In this document: positions 25,801 to 35,780 of the stretch, in pieces
How the letters are laid out: each line of letters starts with the position of its first letter
Position numbering within the stretch: position 1 is the stretch's first letter
Assembly (NCBI RefSeq): GCF_009769385.1
Contig: NZ_ML775959.1
Coordinates: 491,799 to 555,798 of the forward strand
Reading direction: 5' to 3'
Length of the DNA stretch: 64,000 bases
Source: Saccharothrix deserti
Lineage (GTDB): Bacteria > Actinomycetota > Actinomycetes > Mycobacteriales > Pseudonocardiaceae
The notes under the pieces: model-generated
What the model saw: the letters and a program-made list of their open reading frames with translations, nothing else
Told to the model about the DNA's origin: nothing
The model's database searches: none
Made by a program: the position numbers and the translations under genes

Positions 25801-26814
25801 TCAGCGGCGAACCAGGTCGAGGGCGATGTCGACGATCATGTCCTCCTGGCCGCCGACGAGACCACGCCGGCCGACCTCCAGCAGGAGGGCCCGCGCGTCC
25901 ACGCCGTAACGCCGGGCGGCGGCCTCGGCGTGCCGCAGGAACGAGGAGTACACGCCCGCGTACCCGAGGGTCAGCGTCTCCCGGTCCACCTGCACCGGCC
26001 GGTCCCGCAACGGGCGCACGAGGTCGTCGGCGGCGTCCTGCAGCGCGAACACGTCGCACCCGTGCTTCCAGCCCATCAGGTCGGCCACCGCGATGAACGC
26101 CTCGATCGGGCAGTTGCCCGCACCGGCGCCCTGACCCGCGAGCGACGCGTCGACGCGGGTCACGCCCTCCTCCACCGCCACGACGCTGTTCGCGACGGAC
26201 AACGAGAGGTTCTCGTGCGCGTGCACCCCGATTTCCGTCGTGGGCTCCAGGACGTCCCGGTAGGCGCGGACACGTTCCCGCACGCCGTCCATCGTGAGCC
26301 TGCCGCCGGAGTCGGTCACGTACACGCAGTGCGCGCCGTAGGACTCCATCAGCTTCGCCTGCGCGGCGAGCTCGGACGGGGGCGCCATGTGGCTCATCAT
26401 GAGGAAGCCCGACACGTCCATGCCGAGGTCGTGCGCCTTGCCGATGTGCTGGGCCGAGATGTCGGCCTCGGTGCAGTGCGTCGCGATCCGGATCGACCGC
26501 ACCCCGAGGGCGTGCGCCCGCTCGATCTCCGCGATCGTGCCGATGCCCGGCAGCAGCAGGGTCGTCAGCACGGCGCCGCCGATCGCGTCCGCCGCCGCCT
26601 CGATCCACTCCCAGTCGGTGTGGCTGCCGGGGCCGTAGTTCACCGACCCGCCGGCGAGGCCGTCGCCGTGGGCGACCTCGATCGCGTCGACACCGGCGGC
26701 GACGAGTGCGGCCACGATGAGCCGGACGTCGGCGGGGTCGATGCGGTGACGGATGGCGTGCATCCCGTCCCGCAACGTGACGTCCTGGATGTACAGGTTC
26801 CGGTCGACGGTCAT
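25801..26814 (-). CDS. mhpE: 4-hydroxy-2-oxovalerate aldolase
   Basis: A 337-residue HMGL-type TIM barrel of the MhpE/BphI/DmpG family. Key motifs are [12 protein letters not shown] (catalytic Arg-Asp near residue 15), the metal ligands [13 protein letters not shown] near 205 and [18 protein letters not shown]. It splits 4-hydroxy-2-oxovalerate into pyruvate and acetaldehyde, which is channelled into the MhpF partner. Start ATG 26814 overlaps the MhpF stop by 4 bases (ATGA), a sign of tight coupling. It is the last gene of the lower-pathway operon. Confidence 0.95.
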   Translation of the reverse strand: MTVDRNLYIQDVTLRDGMHAIRHRIDPADVRLIVAALVAAGVDAIEVAHGDGLAGGSVNYGPGSHTDWEWIEAAADAIGGAVLTTLLLPGIGTIAEIERAHALGVRSIRIATHCTEADISAQHIGKAHDLGMDVSGFLMMSHMAPPSELAAQAKLMESYGAHCVYVTDSGGRLTMDGVRERVRAYRDVLEPTTEIGVHAHENLSLSVANSVVAVEEGVTRVDASLAGQGAGAGNCPIEAFIAVADLMGWKHGCDVFALQDAADDLVRPLRDRPVQVDRETLTLGYAGVYSSFLRHAEAAARRYGVDARALLLEVGRRGLVGGQEDMIVDIALDLVRR

Positions 26815-27752
26815 CGGGCGGCCTCCGCGGGCAGGCGACGGGCGATCGACTCGGCGACCCGCACGGCGGCCGAGGTCATGATGTCGAGGTTGCCCGCGTA
26901 GGCGGGCAGGTAGTGCGCGGCGCCCTCGACCTCGAGGAACACCGACACCCGCGTGGTCACGTGGACGCCGGGCGGCACGAGCGTGTGCACCGGTTCGTCC
27001 GGCGGGATCGGGGTGAACTGCACGTCCTGCTTGAGCCGGTAACCGGGCACGTACTGGGCGACCCGCTCGACCATCGTCGTGATCGAGGCCCGGACTGCGT
27101 CGTGGTCGGTGTCGCCGATCAGGCAGAACACGGTGTCGCGCATGATCAGCGGCGGCTCGGCGGGGTTGAGCACGATGATCGCCTTGCCCCGCGCCGCACC
27201 GCCGACGACCTCGATCGCGTGCGACGTGGTCTCGGTGAACTCGTCGATGTTCGCGCGGGTGCCGGGTCCGGCCGACTTGGACGCGATGGACGCGACGATC
27301 TCCGCGTAGCCGACGGGTGTCAGCCCGGAGATCGCCGCCACGATCGGGATGGTGGCCTGGCCGCCGCACGTGACCATGTTGACGTTGTCCGCGCCCGCGT
27401 CCAGGTGTTCGTCCAGGTTGACCGGCGGCACGACGAACGGCCCGATGGCGGCGGGTGTGAGGTCGATCAGCTTCTTGCCGTGCGGGGCGAGTTTGGCGGC
27501 GTTGGCGATGTGGGCCCGTGCCGAGGTCGCGTCGAACACGATGTCGATCTCGTCGAAGCCCGGCAGCGCGATGAGGCCGTCCACGCCGTCGTGCGTCGTG
27601 GGCACTTTGAGCCGGGCGGCGCGGGCGAGTCCGTCGGAGGTGGGGTCGATGCCGACCATCGCGCCCACCTCCAGGGTCTCCGACAGCCGCATCACCTTGA
27701 ACATCAGGTCGGTGCCGATGTTGCCGGAACCGATGATCGCGACCTTGGTCAT
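26811..27752 (-). CDS. mhpF: acetaldehyde dehydrogenase (acylating)
   Basis: A 313-residue enzyme. The NAD-binding Rossmann start is [14 protein letters not shown] and the active-site Cys lies in [14 protein letters not shown] (about residue 130). The family converts acetaldehyde, NAD+ and CoA to acetyl-CoA and forms a channelling complex with the aldolase encoded next. Length and the [15 protein letters not shown] region are standard. It is coupled on both sides by 4-base overlaps. Confidence 0.95.
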   Translation of the reverse strand: MTKVAIIGSGNIGTDLMFKVMRLSETLEVGAMVGIDPTSDGLARAARLKVPTTHDGVDGLIALPGFDEIDIVFDATSARAHIANAAKLAPHGKKLIDLTPAAIGPFVVPPVNLDEHLDAGADNVNMVTCGGQATIPIVAAISGLTPVGYAEIVASIASKSAGPGTRANIDEFTETTSHAIEVVGGAARGKAIIVLNPAEPPLIMRDTVFCLIGDTDHDAVRASITTMVERVAQYVPGYRLKQDVQFTPIPPDEPVHTLVPPGVHVTTRVSVFLEVEGAAHYLPAYAGNLDIMTSAAVRVAESIARRLPAEAAR

Positions 27753-28546
27753 GACCGCACCTTCCGCGAGAACGTGGCGCCGACCTCGCCCAGCGAGCTG
27801 ATCTCCGCCCGGATCCGGCAGCCGGGAGGTGCGGGCACCATCGGCCCGAGCGCGCCCGACAGCACGACCTGGCCCGCGCGCAGCGGATCGCCGAAGCCCG
27901 CCGCCGTCCGCGCCAGCCACGCCAACGCGGCCAGCGGGTCGCCCAGGCAGGCGGCGCCGGTGCCCTCGGAGGCGAGCTGGTCGTCCGCGTACAACCGCAT
28001 GGTGACCTCGCGCGGCTCGAACTCGTCCAGCGTCAGACGCCGGTCGCCCAGCACGAACAGGCCGCTGGACGCGTTGTCGGCCACGGTGTCGGTGATCGTG
28101 ATGTCCCAGTGGGCGATGCGGCTGTCGACGATCTCGATGGCCGCGACCGCGTAGTCGACCGCCGCCCGCACGGAGGCGGCGTCGAAATCGGTCACGTCGT
28201 GCTTGAGCACGAACGCGATCTCGGCCTCCGCCTTGGGCTGCAGGAGCCGGTCGGACGGCACCTCGGCCCGTGCCGTGACGTCCATGTCGTCGAACAGCAC
28301 GCCGAAGTCGGGTTGGTCGACGCCCAGCTGCCGCTGCACGGCGGGGGAGGTGAGGCCGATCTTGCGACCCACCACCACGGCACCGTGCGAGGCCCGTTGG
28401 CGGGTCAACTCCCGCTGTACCGCGTAGGCGGCGGCGACATCGTCGCCGAGCAGGTCGCGGACGGGCGCCACCGGACGGTGTTCCCGCAGCGCCCCGGTGA
28501 TGCGGGCGGCGGCCCGCGACACGGCGTCGGTGCTCACGGCGGTCAT
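27749..28546 (-). CDS. mhpD: 2-oxopent-4-enoate hydratase
   Basis: A 265-residue member of the fumarylacetoacetase-fold MhpD/XylJ family: [21 protein letters not shown] near residue 60, [13 protein letters not shown] (metal-binding Glu pair) and [14 protein letters not shown]. It hydrates 2-hydroxypenta-2,4-dienoate to 4-hydroxy-2-oxovalerate, feeding the aldolase. Start ATG 28546 overlaps the dioxygenase stop (28543) by 4 bases, as does its own stop with MhpF. Confidence 0.93.
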   Translation of the reverse strand: MTAVSTDAVSRAAARITGALREHRPVAPVRDLLGDDVAAAYAVQRELTRQRASHGAVVVGRKIGLTSPAVQRQLGVDQPDFGVLFDDMDVTARAEVPSDRLLQPKAEAEIAFVLKHDVTDFDAASVRAAVDYAVAAIEIVDSRIAHWDITITDTVADNASSGLFVLGDRRLTLDEFEPREVTMRLYADDQLASEGTGAACLGDPLAALAWLARTAAGFGDPLRAGQVVLSGALGPMVPAPPGCRIRAEISSLGEVGATFSRKVRS

Positions 28547-29481
28547 CGCGGCACCGCCGTCGCGACGGCGAACCCGGCGATCCACTCGGGGATCGCCTCG
28601 TAGAAGCGCGACGTCGGCTCGTAGGGGCCGGTCGCGGCCAGCGAGGCGAAGGCGGCGACCCAGGTGCGGACCTCGTGCGCGGAGCCACCGCCCTCCCGGC
28701 CCATCCACTCGACCGTCCAGGAGTCGAACTCCGCCAGCTGCCCCTTTTCGAGGTGGTCGAGCAGCAGGTTGTCCCACTCGGGGTTGATCGGGATCATCGT
28801 GGTCGAGCCGGCGGCGTAGTCGCGGCCCGCCTGGACGACGCGCAGCTCGCCCTTGGCGCGTTGCTCCGGCGTGGGCGGGTGGCCCTCGATCAGCGCGTCG
28901 GCCACGCGCGGCGGCGCGCCGTCCAGCACCGGGACCGGCGGGTCGTGCGACAGGCCACCGGAGCCCAGGAACAGCACCCGGCGGTCCAACTCGGCCGCGG
29001 CCTCGCCGATCGCGGTCCCGAGGGCGCGGATGCGGCTCATCGGCCCGAGCGGGGTGGCGACGCCGTTGACGAAGACGGGCACCACGGGCACGGCGTCGAT
29101 GCCGCCGAACAGCACCTCCAGCGGTTGGGCGAACCCGTGGTCGACGGTCATCCGGGCCGACACGGTCAGGTCGATCCCGCGGTCGAGCACCCCTTGCGCC
29201 AGCGCCTTCGCGGCGGCCGTGTCGACCGACAACGGCCCGGCGCCCGAACCGAAGTCACCCACCGCGTGCGCCTCGGTGGCCAGGCAGAACGGCGGCATCT
29301 CCTTGTAGAAGAACCCGTTGTAGTGGTCGGGCGCGTAGAGGACGACCAGCTCCGGGTCGAAGGCGCGGACGAACGCCCTGGCGTACTCGACGGCCTCGTC
29401 GACGCGGGCCAGCACGTCCGGCGCGGGGTCGTTCTTGCCGATGAGAGGGGAGTGGGACAGTCCGACGGTTGCCGCGGTCAT
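28543..29481 (-). CDS. mhpB: 2,3-dihydroxyphenylpropionate 1,2-dioxygenase (class III extradiol)
   Basis: A 312-residue LigB-superfamily extradiol dioxygenase. It is close to E. coli MhpB along its length from memory: [13 protein letters not shown] at the start, [53 protein letters not shown] and PEWIAGF at the end. Conserved His residues in these blocks bind Fe(II) and act as acid/base. It cleaves the catechol ring next to the hydroxyls to give a muconic-type product for the MhpC hydrolase. ATG 29481. It defines the probable substrate class as 3-(2,3-dihydroxyphenyl)propionate or its cinnamate analogue. Confidence 0.94.
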   Translation of the reverse strand: MTAATVGLSHSPLIGKNDPAPDVLARVDEAVEYARAFVRAFDPELVVLYAPDHYNGFFYKEMPPFCLATEAHAVGDFGSGAGPLSVDTAAAKALAQGVLDRGIDLTVSARMTVDHGFAQPLEVLFGGIDAVPVVPVFVNGVATPLGPMSRIRALGTAIGEAAAELDRRVLFLGSGGLSHDPPVPVLDGAPPRVADALIEGHPPTPEQRAKGELRVVQAGRDYAAGSTTMIPINPEWDNLLLDHLEKGQLAEFDSWTVEWMGREGGGSAHEVRTWVAAFASLAATGPYEPTSRFYEAIPEWIAGFAVATAVPR

Positions 29482-29489
29482 GGGCTTCC

Positions 29490-30488
29490 TCACTGCTGTG
29501 TCCCCACTTCCGGGGCAACGGGCGGGTGGACGACGAGCTTGCCGGTGAGGCCGCCGTCGATCATGAGCTGGAATCCTTTGTGGACGTCGCTGAGCGGCAG
29601 TGTCCGGTCGATCACCGGTCGGACCCCGGTGGCCTCCAGCATCCGCAGCATCGAGACGAGTTCGCCGCGCGTTGAGCCGGTCGAGCCGATGACGCGCTGC
29701 TGGAGGTAGAAGATCCGGCCGAGGTCGGCGGGCGGGTTCATGCCGCTGGTGGCGCCCGCGATGACGACCGTCCCGCCGGGGCGCAGCGATTTCAGCGAGT
29801 GCGACCAGGTCGCCTCGCCGACCGTCTCGATCACGACGTCGACCCGTTCGGGGAGGCGTTCGCCGGTGGGGAACGCGGCACGGGCGCCCCACTCCAGGGC
29901 TTCGGCGCGCTTGTCCTCGCTCCGGCTGGTCGCGTAGACGACGGCGCCCGCCGCCACGGCCAGCTTGATCGCGGCCGAGGCGACACCACCGCCCGCGCCC
30001 TGCACGAGCACGCGGTCGCCGGGCGTGATCCGGGCCTGCGTGAAGAGCATCCGGTAGGCCGTGGTCCACGCGACGGGCAGGCACGCGGCCTCGTCGAACG
30101 ACAGCCACGCGGGCTTGGGGACCAGGTTGCGGGTCGGGACGGTGAGGTACTCGGCGAACGCGCCGTCGTGCCGTTCGGACAGCAGGGCGCGGTTCGGGTC
30201 GAGCGTCTCGTCGCCCATGCCCGCGTCCACGTCCGCGATCACCGGGTGGACGATCACCTCGTTGCCGTGCTCGTCGTAGCCCGCCGCGTCGCACCCGAGC
30301 GTGATGGGCAGGCGGTCCGGGGGGTGCCCGACGCCGCGCAGCGTCCACAGGTCGTGCATGTTCAGCGAGGAGGCCACCACCCGGACGATCGACCAGCCGG
30401 GGCGGGGAACCGGTGTGGGGGCGTCGCGCAGGACCAGACCCGACAGCGGGTCGGTGGCGCTCTGGGACACCGCGGTTGCAGCGAGCAT
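29490..30488 (-). CDS. zinc-type medium-chain alcohol dehydrogenase/quinone-reductase-like protein
   Basis: A 332-residue MDR enzyme. The catalytic-domain start is GWSIVRVVASSLNMHDL and the NADPH-binding motif is VLVQGAGGGVASAAIKLA near 165. The structural-zinc Cys cluster is absent, so it is a Zn-free or single-site MDR. It opens the leftward operon, 8 bases before the mhpB gene, and is divergent from the dioxygenase alpha subunit. Its role in the pathway is not obvious; it could reduce an enoyl side chain (cinnamate to phenylpropionate level) or an aldehyde. Confidence 0.85.
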   Translation of the reverse strand: MLAATAVSQSATDPLSGLVLRDAPTPVPRPGWSIVRVVASSLNMHDLWTLRGVGHPPDRLPITLGCDAAGYDEHGNEVIVHPVIADVDAGMGDETLDPNRALLSERHDGAFAEYLTVPTRNLVPKPAWLSFDEAACLPVAWTTAYRMLFTQARITPGDRVLVQGAGGGVASAAIKLAVAAGAVVYATSRSEDKRAEALEWGARAAFPTGERLPERVDVVIETVGEATWSHSLKSLRPGGTVVIAGATSGMNPPADLGRIFYLQQRVIGSTGSTRGELVSMLRMLEATGVRPVIDRTLPLSDVHKGFQLMIDGGLTGKLVVHPPVAPEVGTQQ

Positions 30489-30589
30489 GGTGCCAACCTC
30501 GCGCGGGCCCGGTGCCGTCCCCTAGCCGGTGTGCCGCCGTGCGGAACGGCCCCTGGAGCCGGGGGCCCGCGCCCGGTTCGCTGTGGCCC

Positions 30590-31942
30590 ATGACGTCCAC
30601 CACCGAACCCGGTTGCGGGGCCACGGCGACACCGCGCGGCGCCTTGCGGCGTCCCGCCGAGATGACGCGGAACGTCGACGTCTCCGGGCTGGTCGACACC
30701 GCGGGGGGGCTGCTGGACCGGGCGATCTTCACCGATGACCGGATCTACCGGCAGGAACTGCGCCGCGTCTTCGCGCCGAGCTGGCTGTTCCTCGCGCACA
30801 CCGACCAGTTCCACAAGCCGGGCGACTTCTTCACCACGTACATGGGCGAGGACCCGGTCATCGTGACGATGGACAAGCACCGGCGGATCCGCGCCTACCT
30901 GAACTCCTGCCGGCACCGGGGCGCGCGGGTGTGCCGGGCGGACTTCGGCGCCACCCGCAACTTCACCTGCACCTACCACGGTTGGTCCTACGACCTCGAA
31001 GGCAAGCTGGTCAGCATCCCGAACAGGGACGGCTACCCGGAGTCGTTCAAGGCCGGCGACTGGGGCCTGGTCGAGGTGCCGCACGTCGACAGCTACCACG
31101 GTCTGGTCTTCGGCACCTGGAACCCGCAGCCGGTGTCCCTGCGCGAGTCGCTCGGTGACATGGCTTGGTACATGGACGCGATGCTCGACCACGACCCCGA
31201 GGGCACGGCCGTCGTCGGCGGGGTGCACAAGTGGGTGCTGGAGGGCAACTGGAAGCTCGCGGCCGAGCAGTTCGCCACCGACTGGTACCACGTGAACATG
31301 AGCCACGCGTCGGCGCTCATGCTGCTGTCGCCGATCGGCAAGGGCCCCAAGGACGAGATCGTGCACCGGACGGGACGGCAGTACGTCGACCCGAACGGGC
31401 ACGGCGCGGGCTTCCCGGTGCACCCCAAGAACCGCTTCGACGCGCGGACCGTCCACCAGTGGATGGACTACGACGCACTGCGCGCACGTCTGGGTGACGC
31501 CCGCGTGGAGGGACCGCTCACCAACGGTCACGCCACCGTGTTCCCGAACTTCTCCTACCTGCCGGTCAACGGTTCCATCCGGATCTGGCACCCCAAGGGG
31601 CCGGACCGGATGGAGGTCTGGGCGTGGACGATCGTCGACAAGTCCATGCCGCCGGAGGTGCGGGAGGCGCAGCGGCTGTACAACCTGCGCACGTTCGGTC
31701 CCAGCGGCATCTTCGAGCAGGACGACGGCGAGAACTGGAGCGAGGTGCAGGCCGTCTCCAACGGCTTCATCACCAACGGCGTGCCGCTGAACTACCAGAT
31801 GGGCATGGGTTCCGAGCGCGAGGACGGCCGCTTCCCCGGCACGACCAGCGAGCTCTACAGCGACGCCGCCGGCCGCTCCTTCTACGCGCGGTGGCGCGAG
31901 TTGATGAACACCCCGGCGTGGCACGAAGGAGGAGACCGATGA
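30590..31942 (+). CDS. aromatic ring-hydroxylating dioxygenase, alpha (Rieske) subunit
   Basis: A 450-residue catalytic subunit. The Rieske [2Fe-2S] ligands are Cys107, His109, Cys127 and His130 (SCRHRGARVC...CTYHGWSY), and the mononuclear iron site is Asp231-His234-His239 (TDWYHVNMSH). Such enzymes add both atoms of O2 to an aromatic ring, forming a cis-dihydrodiol. Length and layout match HcaE/BphA1. ATG 30590 is taken; ATG 30662 is possible. The ferredoxin, reductase and beta genes follow. The predicted substrate is an arylpropanoid, inferred from MhpB. Confidence 0.93.
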   Translation: MTSTTEPGCGATATPRGALRRPAEMTRNVDVSGLVDTAGGLLDRAIFTDDRIYRQELRRVFAPSWLFLAHTDQFHKPGDFFTTYMGEDPVIVTMDKHRRIRAYLNSCRHRGARVCRADFGATRNFTCTYHGWSYDLEGKLVSIPNRDGYPESFKAGDWGLVEVPHVDSYHGLVFGTWNPQPVSLRESLGDMAWYMDAMLDHDPEGTAVVGGVHKWVLEGNWKLAAEQFATDWYHVNMSHASALMLLSPIGKGPKDEIVHRTGRQYVDPNGHGAGFPVHPKNRFDARTVHQWMDYDALRARLGDARVEGPLTNGHATVFPNFSYLPVNGSIRIWHPKGPDRMEVWAWTIVDKSMPPEVREAQRLYNLRTFGPSGIFEQDDGENWSEVQAVSNGFITNGVPLNYQMGMGSEREDGRFPGTTSELYSDAAGRSFYARWRELMNTPAWHEGGDR

Positions 31943-32274
31943 GCACCGGCATCCGCGTCGCGTCGCTGGAGGACATCCCCGAGGGCGAGGGCATCGCCGT
32001 CGCCAAGGACGTCACCGGCACCGCCGACGACATCGCCCTGCTGCGCGACTACGACGGCTCGGTGTGGGCGCTGGACGACACGTGCACGCACGAGACCGCG
32101 TCGCTGGCCGACGGCTGGGTCGAGGGCGGCTACGTCGAATGCCCCCTGCACTCCAGCAAGTTCTGCCTGAAGAGCGGCGAGGTGCAGGGCCTTCCGGCGA
32201 CGAAGAGCACGTGCCCGCACCGGGTCGAGATCCGTGACGGCGAGGTCTACCTGTTCCCGAACGAGGCGCCCTGA
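31939..32274 (+). CDS. Rieske-type ferredoxin of ring-hydroxylating dioxygenase
   Basis: A 111-residue soluble protein carrying one Rieske cluster: Cys49-Thr-His51 and Cys68-Pro-Leu-His71. It shuttles electrons from the reductase encoded next to the dioxygenase alpha subunit. ATG 31939 overlaps the alpha-subunit stop (ATGA) and is preceded by AAGGAGGAG. Size matches HcaC/BphA3. Confidence 0.94.
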   Translation: MSTGIRVASLEDIPEGEGIAVAKDVTGTADDIALLRDYDGSVWALDDTCTHETASLADGWVEGGYVECPLHSSKFCLKSGEVQGLPATKSTCPHRVEIRDGEVYLFPNEAP

Positions 32275-33476
32275 TGCGCCGGGCGGTCGTCGTGCGCCGG
32301 ATAGTCGTAGTGGGGGGCGGGATCGCCGGCGTCGGCACGGTCGCGGCGCTGAGGGCGGGCGGCTTCGACGGTGACCTGACGTTGGTGGACGCGGGGGAGT
32401 TCCCCTACGACCGCCCGCCCTTGTCCAAGGACTTCCTCAAGGGCGACAAGGACATCAAGGACATCGCGCTGCAGCCGCAGCAGTGGTACGACGACCAGGC
32501 CGTGCGGCTGGCCTCGCTGACCACGGTCACCGCGCTGCGGCCGGACGTCGGTGGTGTCGAGCTCTCCGACGGCACGACGCTCCCCGCCGACCGGGTGGTC
32601 CTCGCGACCGGTGGCCACGCGGCCCGGCCGCCGATCCCCGGCGTGGCGAGTCCGCTGGTGCACGTGCTGCGCACGGCGGAGGACGCCGATCGGCTGCGGT
32701 CGGCCTTGACGCTGGGCGCGCGGGTGCTCGTGGTCGGCGCCGGGCTCATCGGGGCCGAAGTCGCGTCGACCGCACTCGACCTCGGCTGCGATGTCGTGCT
32801 CGTCGACCCCGTGCACCCACCCCTGGCCCACGCGGTCGGCGCAGACGTCGCGACCTGGCTGCACGACCTCCACACGCGGTGGGGGATCCGCACCGTCCAC
32901 GCCGGCTTGGAGTCCCTGGTGGACAGGGGAGCCGAAGTCGAGGCACCCGGAATCGGCGTGTTCGACGTCGTCGTGCTCGGTGTGGGCATGGCCCCGGACA
33001 CCGCACTGGCGCGGGCGGCCGGACTGGACGTCGACCGGGGCGTCCTCGTGGACGAACGGCAGGTCACCTCCACCCCGGCCGTCCTCGCCGTCGGCGACTC
33101 GGCACGCCTGCGGGACGGCACCCGGACCGAACACTGGGAGGCGGCCCAGCACGACGGACAACGTGCCGCCGCCACGATCCTCGGCCTCCCCGCGCCCACG
33201 ACGACCGCGCCGTGGTTCTGGACCGACCGCCACAACCTGCACGTCGAGGTCGTCGGGGACATGGCGGCGGCGGACGTCACCGTGATCCGGGGTTCGTTCG
33301 ACACACCGCCGTTCGCGGTGTTCGGCCTGCGTGACGGGCGGGTCGTCGGCGCGGTGGCGGTGGACGACTCCACCGCCGTGCGGGCCGCCCGCCGCATGAT
33401 CGACCGCACCCTCGCGGTCGATCCAGGCAGGCTCGCCGACACCGCCGTGGACCTCCGCAAGCTGCTGCGCGGCTGA
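32274..33476 (+). CDS. NAD(P)H:ferredoxin reductase of the dioxygenase system
   Basis: A 400-residue FAD enzyme with two Rossmann motifs: the N-terminal IVVVGGGIAGVGTVAAL (FAD) and VLVVGAGLIGAEVAS near 155 (NADH). Family blocks YDRPPLSKDFL, LATGGHAARPPIPG and AVGDSAR are in place. It is of the HcaD/BphA4 type and feeds electrons to the Rieske ferredoxin. Start ATG 32274 overlaps the ferredoxin stop by one base (TGATG). Confidence 0.94.
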   Translation: MRRAVVVRRIVVVGGGIAGVGTVAALRAGGFDGDLTLVDAGEFPYDRPPLSKDFLKGDKDIKDIALQPQQWYDDQAVRLASLTTVTALRPDVGGVELSDGTTLPADRVVLATGGHAARPPIPGVASPLVHVLRTAEDADRLRSALTLGARVLVVGAGLIGAEVASTALDLGCDVVLVDPVHPPLAHAVGADVATWLHDLHTRWGIRTVHAGLESLVDRGAEVEAPGIGVFDVVVLGVGMAPDTALARAAGLDVDRGVLVDERQVTSTPAVLAVGDSARLRDGTRTEHWEAAQHDGQRAAATILGLPAPTTTAPWFWTDRHNLHVEVVGDMAAADVTVIRGSFDTPPFAVFGLRDGRVVGAVAVDDSTAVRAARRMIDRTLAVDPGRLADTAVDLRKLLRG

Positions 33477-33489
33477 CGAAAGGGAACGA

Positions 33490-34056
33490 GTGACCACCAC
33501 GACCGAGCGCGGGCGGGCCGGGCAGCGCGCGGACCGCGACACGCACTTCGAGGTCGAGCAGTTCTACTACCACGAGGCCGAACTGCTCGACGACGGCCGC
33601 TACACCGACTGGCTGGACCTGCTCGACGAGGACCTCGACTACTGGATGCCGACCCGCACCAACCGGTTGCGACGGCAGCAGGCGATGTCGGTCGCCGCCC
33701 GTGGCGAGGCCGCGTTCTACGACGAGACCAAGGAGAGCCTCGCCTGGCGCATCCGCCGGTTCGACTCCGGCATGGCCTGGGCGGAGGACCCGCCGTCCCG
33801 CACCCGGCACCTGATCACCAACATCGCGGCACGTCACGTCGACCCCGCCGACCACCCCGGCTTCACCGAGGACGACCTCGTGGTGCGGTCGGCGTTCCTG
33901 GTCTACCGCAACCGCCTGGAACGCGAGGAGAACGTCTTCGCGGGAGGCCGCACCGACGTGCTGCGCCGTGCCGGCTCCGGCCTCCTGATCGCCCGCCGCA
34001 CGATCCTGCTCGACCAGAACACCCTGCTGTCCAAGAACATCTCCACCTTCTTCTGA
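33490..34056 (+). CDS. aromatic ring-hydroxylating dioxygenase, beta subunit
   Basis: A 188-residue SnoaL/NTF2-fold subunit. Typical blocks are VEQFYYHEAELLDDGRYTDW, MAWAEDPPSRTRHLITNI and the ending IARRTILLDQ. It is the structural partner of the alpha subunit in an alpha3beta3 hexamer. Start GTG 33490 follows AAAGGGAACGA. The alpha and beta genes are separated here by the electron-transfer genes, whereas in hca/bph operons they are usually adjacent. Confidence 0.93.
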   Translation: MTTTTERGRAGQRADRDTHFEVEQFYYHEAELLDDGRYTDWLDLLDEDLDYWMPTRTNRLRRQQAMSVAARGEAAFYDETKESLAWRIRRFDSGMAWAEDPPSRTRHLITNIAARHVDPADHPGFTEDDLVVRSAFLVYRNRLEREENVFAGGRTDVLRRAGSGLLIARRTILLDQNTLLSKNISTFF

Positions 34057-34073
34057 CCGGCGATGGGACGAAC

Positions 34074-34937
34074 GTGACCGAGATCGACCTCCAGCCCAAG
34101 CAGCACCACGTCGCGACCACGCTCGGCGAGATCGCGGTCGCCGAGATCGGCGACGGACCGGTCCTGGTGATGCTGCACGGCGGCGGCCCCGGTGCGTCGG
34201 GGCTGAGCAACTACCACCAGAACCTGCCCGCGCTGGCCCGCCGGTTCCGCGTGCTGCTCCCGGACCAGCCGGGCTTCGGCGGCAGCTACCGCCCCACCGA
34301 GGCCGACCTCGACGCGCGGTCGATCACCGAGATCACCGTCGACGCGCTGTTCCAGGCGCTCGACTCGCTCGGCGTGGACCGGTTCCACCTGCTGGGCAAC
34401 AGCCTCGGTGGCGCGGCGGCGATCGCGATGGCGCAGGCGCGGCCGGACCGCGTCACGGGACTGGTCCTCATGGCGCCGGGAGGCGGGTGGCTGCCGTTCG
34501 GTCCGACGCCCACCGAGGGGCAGAAGGAGATGTTCCGCTACTACAACGGCGGCGGGCCGTCCGAGAAGAAGATGGCGAACTTCATCCGCACGATGGTGTT
34601 CGACCACCGGCAGTTCGGCGAGGACGTCGTCAAGGCCCGCTACGAGGCGTCGCTGGACGAGAGCCACGTCGAGTTCTACCACCGCTACAACGCCGCGTTC
34701 GCCAAGCGGCACGGCATGGACCCGCTGTGGCGGGACCTGCACAAGATCAAGGCCCCGACGCTGCTGCTGTGGGGACGTGACGACCGGACGATCACCCTCG
34801 ACGGCGCCCAGATCATGCTCAAGCAGATCCGCAACGTGCAGCTGCACGTGTTCGGCAACTGCGGGCACTGGGTGCAGTTGGAACGGCAGCGCGAGTTCGA
34901 GCGGCTGGTCGCGGACTTCCTCGGTGACCTGGCATGA
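34074..34937 (+). CDS. mhpC: alpha/beta hydrolase, meta-cleavage product (C-C) hydrolase
   Basis: A 287-residue alpha/beta hydrolase of the MhpC/BphD/HsaD group. The oxyanion block is LHGGGPGASG, the nucleophile Ser110 lies in LLGNSLGG, the Asp in LLWGRDD and the His in FGNCGHW. It hydrolyses the ring-cleavage product to 2-hydroxypentadienoate plus a dicarboxylate (succinate from phenylpropionate, fumarate from cinnamate). GTG 34074. It overlaps the next gene by 4 bases. Confidence 0.92.
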   Translation: MTEIDLQPKQHHVATTLGEIAVAEIGDGPVLVMLHGGGPGASGLSNYHQNLPALARRFRVLLPDQPGFGGSYRPTEADLDARSITEITVDALFQALDSLGVDRFHLLGNSLGGAAAIAMAQARPDRVTGLVLMAPGGGWLPFGPTPTEGQKEMFRYYNGGGPSEKKMANFIRTMVFDHRQFGEDVVKARYEASLDESHVEFYHRYNAAFAKRHGMDPLWRDLHKIKAPTLLLWGRDDRTITLDGAQIMLKQIRNVQLHVFGNCGHWVQLERQREFERLVADFLGDLA

Positions 34938-35767
34938 CCGGCTGGCTGGACGGCTACGTCGCGCTCGTCACCGGCGGCGGGTCCGGTATCGGCCGGGCCG
35001 TCGCCGAGCGGTTCGTGGCGGAAGGCGCGTCCGTGACGATCCTCGGCCGCAACCTCGACCGGCTCGCCGACGTGGTCGCGTCGTCACCGGACCCGTCGCG
35101 GATGCACGCCGTCGAAGCCGACGTGCGGGACTCGGCGCAGCTGCACGCCGCGGTCGCGGACACCGTGGCCCGGTTCGGGAAGCTCGACACGCTCGTGGCC
35201 AACGCGGGCGTGTGGGACTTCCAGCGGCAGCTCACCCGGCTCACCGCCGAGGAGCTGGGAGCGACCTTCGACGAGCTGTTCTCCATCAACGTCAAGGGCT
35301 ACTTCCTGGCCGCCGAGGCGGCGTGGCGGGAACTGGTCAAGACCCGCGGCAGCATCGTCATGACGCTGTCCAACGCCTCGTTCCACGTCAACGGCGGCGG
35401 CCCGGTCTACACCGCGAGCAAGCACGCCTGCCTCGGCCTGATGCGGGAGCTGGCCTACGAGCTCGCGCCCAAGGTCCGCGTGAACGGCGTCGCCTGCGGC
35501 GGCATGAACACCGACCTGCGCGGACCTGAAGCACTGTCCCTGCACGAGCGCTCCATCGCCGCGTCGTTCGCCAGGAAAGGCCCGGACGCGCCACCACCGC
35601 CCATCCCGCTGCACGATTCGAGCACCGACCCGCGTGACTTCACCGGGCCGTACGTGCTGCTCGCCTCCCGTGAGCAGAGCGGCCCGATCACCGGACAGGC
35701 GATCTCGGTCGACGGCGGCATCGGCGTCCGCGGCTTCGCCACCGCCGCCGGCGGCGACCACCTGTGA
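34934..35767 (+). CDS. cis-dihydrodiol dehydrogenase (SDR, HcaB/BphB-like)
   Basis: A 277-residue short-chain dehydrogenase. The NAD motif is TGGGSGIGRAV, followed by NAG in LVANAGVWD, and the catalytic triad Ser-Tyr-Lys spans LSNASFHV and YTASKHACLG. It re-aromatises the cis-dihydrodiol made by the dioxygenase into the catechol that MhpB cleaves. The start overlaps mhpC by ATGA. HcaB/BphB match is by size and context. Confidence 0.92.
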   Translation: MTGWLDGYVALVTGGGSGIGRAVAERFVAEGASVTILGRNLDRLADVVASSPDPSRMHAVEADVRDSAQLHAAVADTVARFGKLDTLVANAGVWDFQRQLTRLTAEELGATFDELFSINVKGYFLAAEAAWRELVKTRGSIVMTLSNASFHVNGGGPVYTASKHACLGLMRELAYELAPKVRVNGVACGGMNTDLRGPEALSLHERSIAASFARKGPDAPPPPIPLHDSSTDPRDFTGPYVLLASREQSGPITGQAISVDGGIGVRGFATAAGGDHL

Positions 35768-35780
35768 GGAGGCCCCAGTC

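Noticed and set aside
23759..26608. A 949-residue open reading frame on the minus strand
   Set aside because: Only its last 149 residues are a real protein (SgcJ-like). The rest is the antisense of the MHS transporter and aldolase genes, a product of high GC.
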